Origin: Pseudoduganella armeniaca
GTDB lineage: Bacteria > Pseudomonadota > Gammaproteobacteria > Burkholderiales > Burkholderiaceae_D
Length of the DNA stretch: 64,000 bases
Direction: 5' to 3'
Assembly (NCBI RefSeq): GCF_003028855.1
Contig: NZ_CP028324.1
Span: forward strand, 4,712,001-4,776,000
The notes beneath the pieces are model-generated. The model had not been told where the DNA came from, searched no databases, and saw only the letters and a program-made list of their open reading frames with translations. Positions 44,175 through 52,791 of this stretch are shown piece after piece (the stretch's first letter is position 1; every line of letters begins with the position of its first letter). A program made the position numbers and the translations under genes.

Positions 44175-46361
44175 TCAGCGCTGCTCCAGCGCCGCGAACA
44201 ACTGCGCGATATCGTAAGGCTTGGCCAGCAGGCGCACCCCAGGCAGGCTGACCCGACGCTCGGTATGCCCCGTGGCCAGCACCACCCGTACGTCCGGGAA
44301 GCGCTCGGCCACGACGTTTGCCAGCCCGATTCCATCGAGCGTGCCCGGCATGACGATGTCCGACACCACGTGCCGCACCGGGCAGCCCGCTTCCAGCCGG
44401 GCCAGCGCCTCGTCGCCGCTGGCCGCCGCCGTGACGTCGAAGCCCGCCACCGTCAAGGCCTCCACCATCGTCGCGCGCACCAGCGGATCGTCGTCGACGA
44501 ACAGGATCGGTCCCGCCGCGGCGGCCGACATGCTGGCGGCCGCCGCCGGCGCGGCGCCGTTGGCGGCGGCGCGGGGCAGGCGGATCGTCACCGTCGTGCC
44601 GGCGCCAGGGGCGCTCTGCATGGCCAGCATGCCGCCCGACTGGGTGGCGAAGGCATAGGCCTGCGGCAGACCCAGGCCGGTGCCCTTGTCCACCGGCTTG
44701 GTGGTGAAGAACGGCTCGAGCGCGCGCGCCAGCGTTTCCGGCGTCATGCCGGTACCGCTGTCACGCAGCTCGATGCGCACGTACGGCCCTGGTGCGAGCC
44801 CCTGCGCGCCCTGCGCCAGCTGCTCGTTGCGCATGGCCAGGTACAGCCGGCCGCCATCGGGCATCGCGTCGCGTGCGTTGATGACGAGGTTCAGCAGCGC
44901 CAGCTCCAACTGCAGCGGGTCGATCGTCACGGCCCACAGGCCAGGCGCGACGTCCAGCTCCAGCTGCACGGTGCCGGGCAGCGCGCTGCGCAGCATCGGC
45001 AGCGTGCTTGCCAGCGCCTGGTCGGGCTGGACCGTCTCCAGTCGCGCATCCTGCACCGTGCCGAACGCGCGCATCTGCCCCGTCAGCGTGGTGGCGCGCC
45101 CGATCGCCTTCTGGCAGGTGGCGGCCAGCGCCTGCACCCGGGCGCGGTCGTCCGTCAACCCGATCAATTGCAGCGCGCCGGACAGCGTCTGCAGGATGTT
45201 GTTGAAGTCGTGCGCGATGCCGGCCGTCAGGCGTCCCAGCGCTTCCAGCTTCTGGCCTTGCAGCAGTGCGCGCTGCGCCCGCTCCGCCGCCGCCACCGCT
45301 TCCGTCACGCGCCGCTCCAGGTGTGCCTTGCTGTCGCGGATGCGGGCACTGGCGTCGGCCAGCGCCGCGCTGACGGCATCGGCCTCCGTCACGCCGGAGG
45401 CGAACGGCGTGACCGGCTCGTCGCGGCCCAGCCGCTCGGCGGCCTGGCGCAGCTGTTCGATCGGCGCGGCGGTACCGCGCGCGTAGATGCGGGCCGCGCC
45501 AATGGCCAACAGCAGCACGACGGAGACCAGCAGGCCCAGGCCGGCCGCGGCGACGAAGGCGGGGCGGCGCATTTCGGCGACGGGCACGCTCATCACCACC
45601 GTCCAGCCGGACATCGGCGCGCGGCTGTAGAACGCGACCGTCGCCGTGCCGTCCAGCCGCACGCCGTGGTGCACGCCGGCCGGACTGGCGGCGATGCGCG
45701 CGCGAAGGCCGGGGCTGACCTGGCGGCCGATGTAGCGCGCCGCGTCGCGGCTGCGCGCGATCACGGTGCCGCGCCGGTCCAGCAGCGATACCACCCAGTT
45801 GGCGGGCACACCCTGCTGCCCGAGCAATGGCGCGACGCGCTCGACGGCCAGGCCCATCGACAAGTAGTAGCGCAGCGCGTCGCCGACGACGACCGGTATC
45901 TGCAGGGCCACGTCGTAGCGCTTGCCGACCGGCGCGTGGAACAGGTCCGACACTACGGTGGCGCGCGGGCCCGCCGCCTGGCGCAGCAGCATCAGGTTCG
46001 AGCGCCCGACCGCCGGTGGGCTGCCGTAAGGCTGGCGCGTGTTGAACAGCTGGCGTCCCGTCAGGTCGTGCACGACGATGGTGCCTTCCGCCGCCGGCAC
46101 CAGGGCGCGCGCGTGGCGGTAGACGGATGCCAGGTCACCCTCCTGCATCGCGGGCGAGGCGGCCAGCGTGCGCAGCACCGCTTCCTTCGTTTGCAGCTCG
46201 CGGTCGGCCAGCAGCGCCAGCGCGCGTGCCGCCTCCTGCATGCCCGCCACCTCGGCGGCACGCTGCTCCTTGTAGACGTACCAGACCGCGACCGACGCGA
46301 TGGCGAAGGCCGGCAACAGGATCGACAGCATCAACAACAGGAGGCGGGACCGGATACGCAT
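44175..46361 (-). CDS. Hybrid sensor histidine kinase with dCache-like sensor
   Basis: A 728-residue membrane kinase. It has a transmembrane segment near residues 8-28, a large periplasmic region (about 30-270) of double-Cache type (IVVHDLTGRQLFNT, VVSLLDRRGTVIARS), and a second membrane segment near 272-295 followed by HAMP. The HisKA box is GIAHDFNNILQTLSGALQL, and HATPase has LINLVINARDAMPDG-like and DSGTGM motifs. A C-terminal receiver has VDDDPLVR and SDIVMPG with the phospho-Asp. The ATG at 46361 was chosen over the GTG at 46367. An inverted repeat lies just upstream. Confidence 0.9.
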   Translation of the reverse strand: MRIRSRLLLLMLSILLPAFAIASVAVWYVYKEQRAAEVAGMQEAARALALLADRELQTKEAVLRTLAASPAMQEGDLASVYRHARALVPAAEGTIVVHDLTGRQLFNTRQPYGSPPAVGRSNLMLLRQAAGPRATVVSDLFHAPVGKRYDVALQIPVVVGDALRYYLSMGLAVERVAPLLGQQGVPANWVVSLLDRRGTVIARSRDAARYIGRQVSPGLRARIAASPAGVHHGVRLDGTATVAFYSRAPMSGWTVVMSVPVAEMRRPAFVAAAGLGLLVSVVLLLAIGAARIYARGTAAPIEQLRQAAERLGRDEPVTPFASGVTEADAVSAALADASARIRDSKAHLERRVTEAVAAAERAQRALLQGQKLEALGRLTAGIAHDFNNILQTLSGALQLIGLTDDRARVQALAATCQKAIGRATTLTGQMRAFGTVQDARLETVQPDQALASTLPMLRSALPGTVQLELDVAPGLWAVTIDPLQLELALLNLVINARDAMPDGGRLYLAMRNEQLAQGAQGLAPGPYVRIELRDSGTGMTPETLARALEPFFTTKPVDKGTGLGLPQAYAFATQSGGMLAMQSAPGAGTTVTIRLPRAAANGAAPAAAASMSAAAAGPILFVDDDPLVRATMVEALTVAGFDVTAAASGDEALARLEAGCPVRHVVSDIVMPGTLDGIGLANVVAERFPDVRVVLATGHTERRVSLPGVRLLAKPYDIAQLFAALEQR

Positions 46362-46377
46362 GGGCACAAAGACAAAC

Positions 46378-46397
46378 GCCCATGCACATGCATGGGC
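46378..46397. promoter_or_regulatory. Perfect 9-bp inverted repeat upstream of hybrid kinase
   Basis: GCCCATGCA-CA-TGCATGGGC, arms perfectly complementary. It lies 17 bp upstream of the hybrid kinase start and in the gap divergent to the NTF2-like gene. The position suits an operator for a dimeric regulator. There is no T-run for a terminator. No known consensus recognised. Confidence 0.45.
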
Positions 46398-46558
46398 CAG
46401 CCGGTCATTCTAGCGCAGCGCTGGAAACGTTGCACAGTTGTCATGGACAAAGTGCGCGAAGCACGGTTCACCGCAGCCCGGCACCGGTTCAGCGCGGCGA
46501 TGCTGGCGGCGCGCTCGCGTGGCGCTACATTGTCATGTCATCACCTCAAGGAGCCGCC

Positions 46559-47020
46559 ATGTTTCGCCTGATCGCTGTCGCCCTGCTGTGCGCCGTACTG
46601 CACCTGCCCGCCGCCCGGGCGCAAGACAATGCCCAGGCCGTCGCCGAGATCGACGCCGTCGTGCACGCCTTCCAGGCGGCCATCGTGGCGCGCGACCAGG
46701 CCGGCCTGGAGGCACTGTTCCTACCAGCCGACAACAGCTGGCTGACGGTCGCCAGCGAGGCAAGGCGGGTCGAGGGCCGGCCGCGCGTGCGTGCCTCCAA
46801 TTACCGCGACTTCGCCCGCTTCGTCGGCACGACCAAGGCCAAGGTCGAGGAGCGCTTCTACAACGTGCGCATCTTCAGCAACGGCAGCATCGGGACGGTC
46901 TACTTCGATTTCGATTTTATCGAAAACGACAAGGTGGTCAACAAGGGCAGCGAATCCTGGCACCTGGTGAAGACGGAACAGGGCTGGAAGATCAGCTCGA
47001 TGGTGTTCTCGCTGGGCTGA
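46559..47020 (+). CDS. Secreted NTF2-like (SnoaL-fold) protein
   Basis: A 153-residue protein with a signal peptide (cleavage near ARA-QD). A cone-shaped NTF2-like domain follows: AEIDAVVHAFQAAIVARDQAGLEALFLP at the start and SWHLVKTEQGWKISSMVFSLG at the end. Such folds bind small ligands or act as simple enzymes. The specific role is unknown. A good AAGGAG lies 8 nt before the ATG. It is 18 bp upstream of the LytS-like kinase gene and may be in its operon. Confidence 0.82.
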   Translation: MFRLIAVALLCAVLHLPAARAQDNAQAVAEIDAVVHAFQAAIVARDQAGLEALFLPADNSWLTVASEARRVEGRPRVRASNYRDFARFVGTTKAKVEERFYNVRIFSNGSIGTVYFDFDFIENDKVVNKGSESWHLVKTEQGWKISSMVFSLG

Positions 47021-47038
47021 CGCGGCTACAATGCCCCG

Positions 47039-48121
47039 ATGTTCCCGCGTTTCGAACCGGCCCGGCTGGCCGCCCTGCCCTTCCGCGTGCCGCTGCTGGC
47101 CGGCGTGCCGATCTCGCTGTGCATCGCCATTCTCGGCCTGCCCGACATCGGCCATGGCCACTCGCTGAGCTATCGCACGCTGTTCTTCTGCACGTTCGTG
47201 GCGTGGCTGGCACCGACCGCCGCGTTGCAGCGGCTCCTGTGGCGGCGCGGATGGGCCGCCTGGGCGGTGGCGCCGGCGCTGCTGGCGGCCACCTACCTGA
47301 TGTCGGCCCTGAACAATGTGCTGGGGCAGACCCTGTCGATCCACCTGGGGCGCTTCGCCCACTACAAATGGAACGATATCCTGGCAGGCATGGACGGTTG
47401 CTGGCTGCCCCTGATCGCGTTCTGCGCGATGCACGCCGTCGTCGCCTACCATGCCGCACTGGCCGCCGAACGCGGGCGTGCCGCCGAGGCCCTGGTGGCG
47501 CAACGCGACGCCGAACTGCGCGCGCTGCGCTACCAGCTGCAGCCGCACTTCCTGTTCAACACGTTGAATGCCGTCTCTACCCTGGTGACGACGGGGCGCG
47601 GCCGCGATGCCAACCGCATGATCGTGCAGCTGGCGGACCTGCTGCGCGCGACCCTGGCGACTGGCCAGGCGCACGAACACGCGCTGGCGGACGAACTGGC
47701 CTTGACGGAAAGCTACCTGGAGATCGAGAAGGCGCGCCTGGGCGAACGCCTGCGCATCGTGCTGGACGTCGGTCCCGGCATCCTCGACGCGCAGGTGCCC
47801 TGCCTGCTGCTGCAGCCGCTGGTGGAAAACGCGGTGCGCCATGGCATCGCCCCGGTGGCCCAGGGCGGCGCGCTGGCCTTGCGGATCGCCGCGCGTGGCG
47901 ACGTGCTGCACATCGCGCTGACCAATGACGCCTTGGCGGAAGACGCCGCCACCGATTCGCACCGGGTCGGCCTGCGCAACGTGGCCGAGCGCCTGGCACG
48001 ACTGTACGGCGAGCAGCACCGCTTCCTCGCCCGGCGCGTGGCGGTGCGCAGCTACGCGGTGGAGATCGAACTGCCGCGGCGCGACGCTGCCGCCGCCACC
48101 GCATGGATGCGCGCGGCATGA
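47039..48121 (+). CDS. LytS/YehU-family sensor histidine kinase
   Basis: A 360-residue kinase with four hydrophobic segments in residues 12-140 as an integral membrane sensor. The His_kinase domain carries RYQLQPHFLFNTLNAVSTL (phospho-His in the HFLFN box), followed by an HATPase with LLQPLVENAVRHGIAPV and VGLRNVAERLARLYG. Its stop overlaps the start of the LytTR regulator as ATGA, giving a coupled two-component pair. The signal is unknown. Confidence 0.9.
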   Translation: MFPRFEPARLAALPFRVPLLAGVPISLCIAILGLPDIGHGHSLSYRTLFFCTFVAWLAPTAALQRLLWRRGWAAWAVAPALLAATYLMSALNNVLGQTLSIHLGRFAHYKWNDILAGMDGCWLPLIAFCAMHAVVAYHAALAAERGRAAEALVAQRDAELRALRYQLQPHFLFNTLNAVSTLVTTGRGRDANRMIVQLADLLRATLATGQAHEHALADELALTESYLEIEKARLGERLRIVLDVGPGILDAQVPCLLLQPLVENAVRHGIAPVAQGGALALRIAARGDVLHIALTNDALAEDAATDSHRVGLRNVAERLARLYGEQHRFLARRVAVRSYAVEIELPRRDAAAATAWMRAA

Positions 48122-48867
48122 TGCGCGCATTGGTGATCGACGACGAGCCGCTGGCGCGCAGCGGCGTCGTCGCGCGCCTGCGCGGCGTGCCGGACGTCGA
48201 GGTGGTGGGTGAACACGGCGACGGCGCCAGCGCGCTGGCGGCGATCGCGGCACGGCCGCCCGACCTGCTGTTCCTGGACGTCGAGATGCCGGCGCTGGAC
48301 GGCATGGCGCTGCTGGCCGCGCTGCCGGCGGCGCGGCGCCCCGTCACGATCCTGCTGACGGCGCACGAGCAGTTCGCCGTGCAGGCGTTCGCATTGAGCG
48401 TCGTCGACTACCTGCTGAAACCCGTGGACGAGGACCGCTTCGGCGAAGCGCTGCAGCGCGCCCGCCAGGCGCTGGCCGTGCGGCGCCATGCCGTCGCGAC
48501 GCAAGTGGCGCCGGCGCCATGGTTGGCCCGCTTCACGGTGCGCTACGGCAGCCGCCTGCTGTTCGTGCCGGTGGAGGAGGTGGCGTGGATCGAGGCCAGC
48601 GGCGACTACGCCACGCTGCACGTGGGCGAGCGCGAATACCTGGTGCGCGAGCCGCTGCACCGGCTCGTCACCCTGCTCGACCCGGCCCGTTTCCTGCGTG
48701 TGCACCGCTCGGCGATCGTCCAGCTGGAGCTGGTGAGCGAGCTGCGCACGCTGGGCAACCGCGACGCCATCATTCGCCTGCGCGACGGCACGGCGCTGCG
48801 CGCCAGCCGCACCTATATCGACGCGCTGCTGGCGGCGCTGGAGCGCCAGCAACGCCACCCGGCCTGA
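48118..48867 (+). CDS. LytTR-family response regulator
   Basis: A 249-residue regulator. The receiver has VIDDEPLARSGV, the phospho-Asp in LLFLDVEMPALDG and the Lys in DYLLKPVDEDRF. The C-terminal LytTR DNA-binding domain has VAWIEASGDYATLHV and FLRVHRSAIVQLELV. The start at 48118 fits the ATGA overlap with the kinase stop. ATG at 48121 would be one residue shorter. It ends shortly before a hairpin repeat and the ilvC terminator. Confidence 0.92.
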   Translation: MMRALVIDDEPLARSGVVARLRGVPDVEVVGEHGDGASALAAIAARPPDLLFLDVEMPALDGMALLAALPAARRPVTILLTAHEQFAVQAFALSVVDYLLKPVDEDRFGEALQRARQALAVRRHAVATQVAPAPWLARFTVRYGSRLLFVPVEEVAWIEASGDYATLHVGEREYLVREPLHRLVTLLDPARFLRVHRSAIVQLELVSELRTLGNRDAIIRLRDGTALRASRTYIDALLAALERQQRHPA

Positions 48868-48889
48868 CGGCCGTGCGCTGTCTACTCAT

Positions 48890-48938
48890 GAGCCCGTGTC
48901 CCGTTTTGGTGACTGACCCCGCGGTGGGACACGGGCTC
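48890..48938. repeat. Hairpin repeat related to the GGGACTGACCC family
   Basis: Perfect 13-bp arms, GAGCCCGTGTCCC and GGGACACGGGCTC, enclose a 23-nt loop that contains GGTGACTGACCCC. That is the same GACTGACCCC string as in the arms of the 14025 and 38847 elements. It is located between the convergent LytTR and ilvC genes, 14 bp before the ilvC terminator. Confidence 0.75.
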
Positions 48939-48951
48939 GGGTGTAGGGGCC

Positions 48952-48977
48952 AAAAAAAACGGCCCCGCAGGGCCGTT
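48952..48977 (-). terminator. Rho-independent terminator of the ilv operon
   Basis: On the minus strand ACGGCCC-TGCG-GGGCCGT is followed by eight T. It lies about 30 bp after the ilvC stop and is a strong classical terminator. Confidence 0.92.
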
Positions 48978-49007
48978 TCGTGGTGCAGGGGGCAATCGAT
49001 TCTGCGA

Positions 49008-50024
49008 TCAGTTCTTCGACTTGTCGACCATCTTGTTCTTAGCGATCCACGGCATCATCGCGCGCAGCTTGGCGCCCACTTCCTCGATCTGGTGCTCGGC
49101 CGTCAGGCGGCGGCGCGAGATCAGGGTCGGGGCGCCGGCCTTGTTTTCCAGGATGAAGGACTTGGCGTATTCGCCCGTCTGGATGTCCTTCAGGCACTGG
49201 CGCATCGCTTCCTTGGTCGCCGACGTGACGACCTTCGGACCCGTCACGTATTCGCCGTATTCGGCGTTGTTCGAGATCGAGTAGTTCATGTTGGCGATGC
49301 CGCCTTCGTAGATCAGGTCGACGATCAGCTTCAGCTCGTGCAGGCATTCGAAGTACGCCATCTCCGGTGCGTAGCCCGCTTCCACCAGCGTCTCGAAGCC
49401 GGCCTTGATCAGTTCCACGGTACCGCCGCACAGCACGGCCTGTTCGCCGAACAGGTCGGTCTCGGTCTCTTCGCGGAAGTTGGTTTCGATGATGCCGGCC
49501 TTGCCGCCGCCGTTGGCGGAAGCGTACGACAGCGCGATCTCGCGGGCGATGCCGGATTTGTCCTGGTGCACGGCGATCAGGTGCGGCACGCCGCCGCCCT
49601 GCTTGTAGGTGTTGCGCACGGTGTGGCCCGGTGCCTTCGGAGCGACCATGATGACGTCCAGGTCTTCACGCGGCACCACCTGGCCGTAGTGCACGTTGAA
49701 GCCGTGCGCGAAGGCCAGCACGGCGCCCTGCTTGGCGTTCGGCGCCACGTTCTCGTTGTAGACCTGGGCGATGTTCTCGTCCGGCAGCAGGATCATGATG
49801 ACGTCGGCGGCTTTGACTGCCTCGTCCACTTCCGCGACCTTCAGGCCGGCCTGCTCCACCTTGCTCCACGAAGCGCCGCCCTTGCGCAGGCCGACGGTGA
49901 CGTTGACGCCGGACTCGGACAGGTTCTGCGCGTGCGCGTGGCCCTGCGAGCCGTAGCCGATGATGGCAACGTTCTTGCCTTTGATGAGGGAGAGGTCAGC
50001 GTCTTTGTCGTAGAAAACTTTCAT
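49008..50024 (-). CDS. ilvC: Ketol-acid reductoisomerase (class I)
   Basis: A 338-residue NADPH enzyme converting acetolactate to dihydroxyisovalerate in valine, leucine and isoleucine synthesis. The Rossmann part is VAIIGYGSQGHAHAQNLSESG with NVTVGLRKGG. The knotted C-terminal domain carries metal-binding FREETETDLFGEQAVLCGG and YEGGIANMNYSISNNAEYGEY. It is the short class I form. It is the last gene of ilvI-ilvH-ilvC, about 50 bp after ilvH. Confidence 0.98.
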   Translation of the reverse strand: MKVFYDKDADLSLIKGKNVAIIGYGSQGHAHAQNLSESGVNVTVGLRKGGASWSKVEQAGLKVAEVDEAVKAADVIMILLPDENIAQVYNENVAPNAKQGAVLAFAHGFNVHYGQVVPREDLDVIMVAPKAPGHTVRNTYKQGGGVPHLIAVHQDKSGIAREIALSYASANGGGKAGIIETNFREETETDLFGEQAVLCGGTVELIKAGFETLVEAGYAPEMAYFECLHELKLIVDLIYEGGIANMNYSISNNAEYGEYVTGPKVVTSATKEAMRQCLKDIQTGEYAKSFILENKAGAPTLISRRRLTAEHQIEEVGAKLRAMMPWIAKNKMVDKSKN

Positions 50025-50076
50025 GGTCGTTCCTAAGTATTTTGTGTGAATCGTGTGAATTGAAACAGCGCCAGGC

Positions 50077-50568
50077 TCAGATCTTGAGGATCCGCTCGCC
50101 CCTGCCGATGCCGGAGCCGCCCGTGCGAACGGTTTCCAGGATCGAGGCGCGGTCGATGGCGTCGATGAACGCGTCCAGCTTGGACTTGGCGCCGGTCAGC
50201 TCGATCGTGTACGTCTTTTCCGTCACGTCGATGATGCGGCCGCGGAAGATGTCGGCGGTGCGCTTCATTTCCTCGCGCTCCTTGCCCACCGCCCGCACCT
50301 TGATCAGCATGAGTTCGCGCTCGATGTGCTGGCCTTCGGTCAGGTCCACCACCTTCACCACCTCGATCAGGCGATTCAGGTGCTTGGTGATCTGCTCGAT
50401 GATGTCGTCCGAGCCGCTGGTGACGATCGTCATGCGCGACAGGGTCGAGTCCTCGGTCGGTGCGACCGTCAGCGTTTCGATGTTGTAGCCGCGGGCGGAG
50501 AACAGGCCCACGACGCGGGACAGCGCGCCCGCTTCGTTTTCCAGCAATACGGAGATGATGTGTCGCAT
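50077..50568 (-). CDS. ilvH: Acetolactate synthase small subunit
   Basis: The 163-residue regulatory subunit. The N-terminal ACT domain begins MRHIISVLLENEAGALSRVVGLFSARGYNIETLTV (valine-binding site). The C-terminal ALS_ss_C domain continues to the end. It binds the large subunit and confers feedback control. The ATG at 50568 is 1 nt from the ilvI stop, so coupled translation is likely. Confidence 0.97.
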   Translation of the reverse strand: MRHIISVLLENEAGALSRVVGLFSARGYNIETLTVAPTEDSTLSRMTIVTSGSDDIIEQITKHLNRLIEVVKVVDLTEGQHIERELMLIKVRAVGKEREEMKRTADIFRGRIIDVTEKTYTIELTGAKSKLDAFIDAIDRASILETVRTGGSGIGRGERILKI

Positions 50569-50569
50569 A

Positions 50570-52291
50570 TCAGAGGTCCTCCGAGCCAAGCAGCATTTCG
50601 GAGAGGCCTTTGCCGGCCTGCACCATCGGCCAAACGTTCTCGCTCTGGTCGGTAATGAAGTTCATGAACACGAGGCGGTCCTTCATGCCGAAGGCTTCCT
50701 TCAGCGCGCCGTCGACGTCGCCCGGTTTCTCGATGCGCATGCCGACGTGGCCATAGGCCTCGGCCAGTTTCTCGAAGTCCGGCAGCGAATCCATATAGGA
50801 CTCGGAGTAGCGCGAACCGTAGTCGAGCTGCTGCCACTGGCGCACCATGCCGAGGAAGCGGTTGTTCAAGAGGATGATCTTCGGGGTCAGGTGGTACTGC
50901 TTGCACGTGGCCAGCTCCTGGATGCACATCTGGATCGAGCCTTCGCCCGTGATGCACGCCACCGTCGCGTCGGGGTTTGCCATCTGCACGCCCATCGCGT
51001 ACGGCAGGCCCACGCCCATCGTGCCCAGGCCACCGGAATTGATCCAGCGGCGCGGCTTGTCGAACTTGTAGTACTGCGCGGCCCACATCTGGTGCTGGCC
51101 CACGTCGGACGTGATGAACGCGTCGCCGTTGGTGATCTGGTAGACCTTCTCGACTACCGATTGCGGCTTGATGACCAGGTCGGAGTTGGTGTACTTCAGG
51201 CACTCGCGGCCGCGCCACTCGCTGATCTGGCCCCACCATTTCGACAGGTGCGCCGCGTTGGGGCGGTGCTCGGCCGCCTCCAGCTGGGCCAGGAACTCGA
51301 CCAGCACGTCCTTGACGTTGCCGACGATCGGGATGTCGACCTTGACGCGCTTCGAAATCGACGACGGGTCGATGTCGACGTGGATGATCTTGCGCGGATT
51401 TGACGCGAAGTGCTTCGGGTTGCCGATCACGCGGTCGTCGAAGCGTGCGCCGATCGCGATCAGCACGTCGCAGTGCTGCATCGCCATGTTCGCTTCGTAG
51501 GTGCCGTGCATGCCGGGCATGCCGACCCACTGGTCGGACGAGGCGCGCGAGCCGCCCAGGCCCATCAGCGTATTGGTGACGGGGAAGCCGAGGCGCTCCA
51601 CCAGCTTGTTCAGTTCATTGTGCGCGTTGGCCAGGATCACGCCGCCGCCGGTGTAGATCATCGGGCGTTCGGCCGCCAGCAGCAGCTGCACCGCCTTGCG
51701 GATCTGGCCCGAATGGCCCTTGTCGACCGGGCGGTAGGAACGCATCTCGATATCCTTCGGATACGAGTACACGTGCTTGTGCATCGAGATGTCCTTCGGG
51801 ATGTCGACCAGCACGGGGCCGGGACGGCCGGTGCGGGCGATGTAGAAGGCCTTCTTGACGGTTTCCGCCAGGTCCTTGACGTCCTTCACGAGGAAGTTGT
51901 GCTTGACGACGGGGCGGGTGATGCCGACGGTGTCGCATTCCTGGAATGCGTCCTGGCCGATCGCGTGGCTGGGCACCTGGCCGGAGATGACGACCATCGG
52001 CACGGAATCCATGTAGGCGGTCGACAGGCCGGTAACGGCATTGGTGACGCCCGGGCCGGAGGTGACGATGGCAACGCCGACCTTCTGCGAGCTGCGCGAG
52101 TAGGCATCGGCGGCGTGGACGGCGGCCTGCTCGTGACGGACGAGGATGTGCTGGAATTTGTCCTGCTTGAAGATCGCGTCGTAGATATAGAGGACGGCTC
52201 CGCCCGGATAGCCGAAGACGTGCTCGACGCCTTCTTCAGCCAGGCAACGCACGAGGATCTCGGCGCCTGTGATTGCTGCTTCGGTATTCAT
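50570..52291 (-). CDS. ilvI: Acetolactate synthase large subunit (type III form)
   Basis: A 573-residue ThDP/FAD enzyme that condenses two pyruvates, or pyruvate with 2-ketobutyrate. It has VFGYPGGAVLYIYDAI, the catalytic Glu in VRHEQAAVHAADAYSR, the flavin/central domain (GARFDDRVIGN) and the ThDP motif GEGSIQMCIQELATCKQYHLTPKIILLNN near residues 435-465. First gene of the ilvIHC operon. A short alternative frame overlaps its start (see 52236-52370). Confidence 0.97.
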   Translation of the reverse strand: MNTEAAITGAEILVRCLAEEGVEHVFGYPGGAVLYIYDAIFKQDKFQHILVRHEQAAVHAADAYSRSSQKVGVAIVTSGPGVTNAVTGLSTAYMDSVPMVVISGQVPSHAIGQDAFQECDTVGITRPVVKHNFLVKDVKDLAETVKKAFYIARTGRPGPVLVDIPKDISMHKHVYSYPKDIEMRSYRPVDKGHSGQIRKAVQLLLAAERPMIYTGGGVILANAHNELNKLVERLGFPVTNTLMGLGGSRASSDQWVGMPGMHGTYEANMAMQHCDVLIAIGARFDDRVIGNPKHFASNPRKIIHVDIDPSSISKRVKVDIPIVGNVKDVLVEFLAQLEAAEHRPNAAHLSKWWGQISEWRGRECLKYTNSDLVIKPQSVVEKVYQITNGDAFITSDVGQHQMWAAQYYKFDKPRRWINSGGLGTMGVGLPYAMGVQMANPDATVACITGEGSIQMCIQELATCKQYHLTPKIILLNNRFLGMVRQWQQLDYGSRYSESYMDSLPDFEKLAEAYGHVGMRIEKPGDVDGALKEAFGMKDRLVFMNFITDQSENVWPMVQAGKGLSEMLLGSEDL

Positions 52292-52370
52292 GAAACATTC
52301 CTTTCAAGGTCCATAGGAGATTGAACGGATGCTCGAGCCTGTCGAAGTAAGCGTCGCATTGCAGTGACAT
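52236..52370 (-). other. Possible upstream/leader reading frame overlapping ilvI
   Basis: A 44-codon frame starts at an ATG with AAAGGGG upstream. It overlaps the ilvI start by 56 nt out of frame. It contains FNLLWTL, including the rare codons CTA and TTG in a high-GC genome, which could make its translation leucine-sensitive. No attenuator hairpin pair was identified, so this is speculative. The remainder of the 500-bp ilvI/sigma gap (52371-52791) holds no recognised gene. Confidence 0.25.
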
Positions 52371-52791
52371 CAAGCGCCCCTTTCTTTCTGCGGTCACGCC
52401 GCCTCTTCCCCCAACCGTAGTGAGGTGCAAGACGGTCGCTTAACGCAACTCGTTTGGCTTGAGTTTCTGCAACGGTTCGGCTGACCTCTCGCGCTTGTGG
52501 CACGGGTTAGAGCAAACTGCTGACAAAGAGAAAGCGGGTCGGTCGCCAGGGCGTTGTGTGCCGATAACGAGGGACCAGGGAGCTTCGTGGTGTGCAAAGC
52601 GTTCCATACGGTACTGCGTTGCACCATTTTGGTCAAGAACAATCGCGTTTTTCGCATGAAGCCCCCGTCGCAGGCTGCATTTCGGTGCAAAGGCCGGGCT
52701 AAATTCGTCAAAAACCTGCGGAAACACGGCTTTTTTGCTAGGATGCGCAGGTTTCAGGACCTCAACGGCGACCACGAGCAGCACCACCTCA

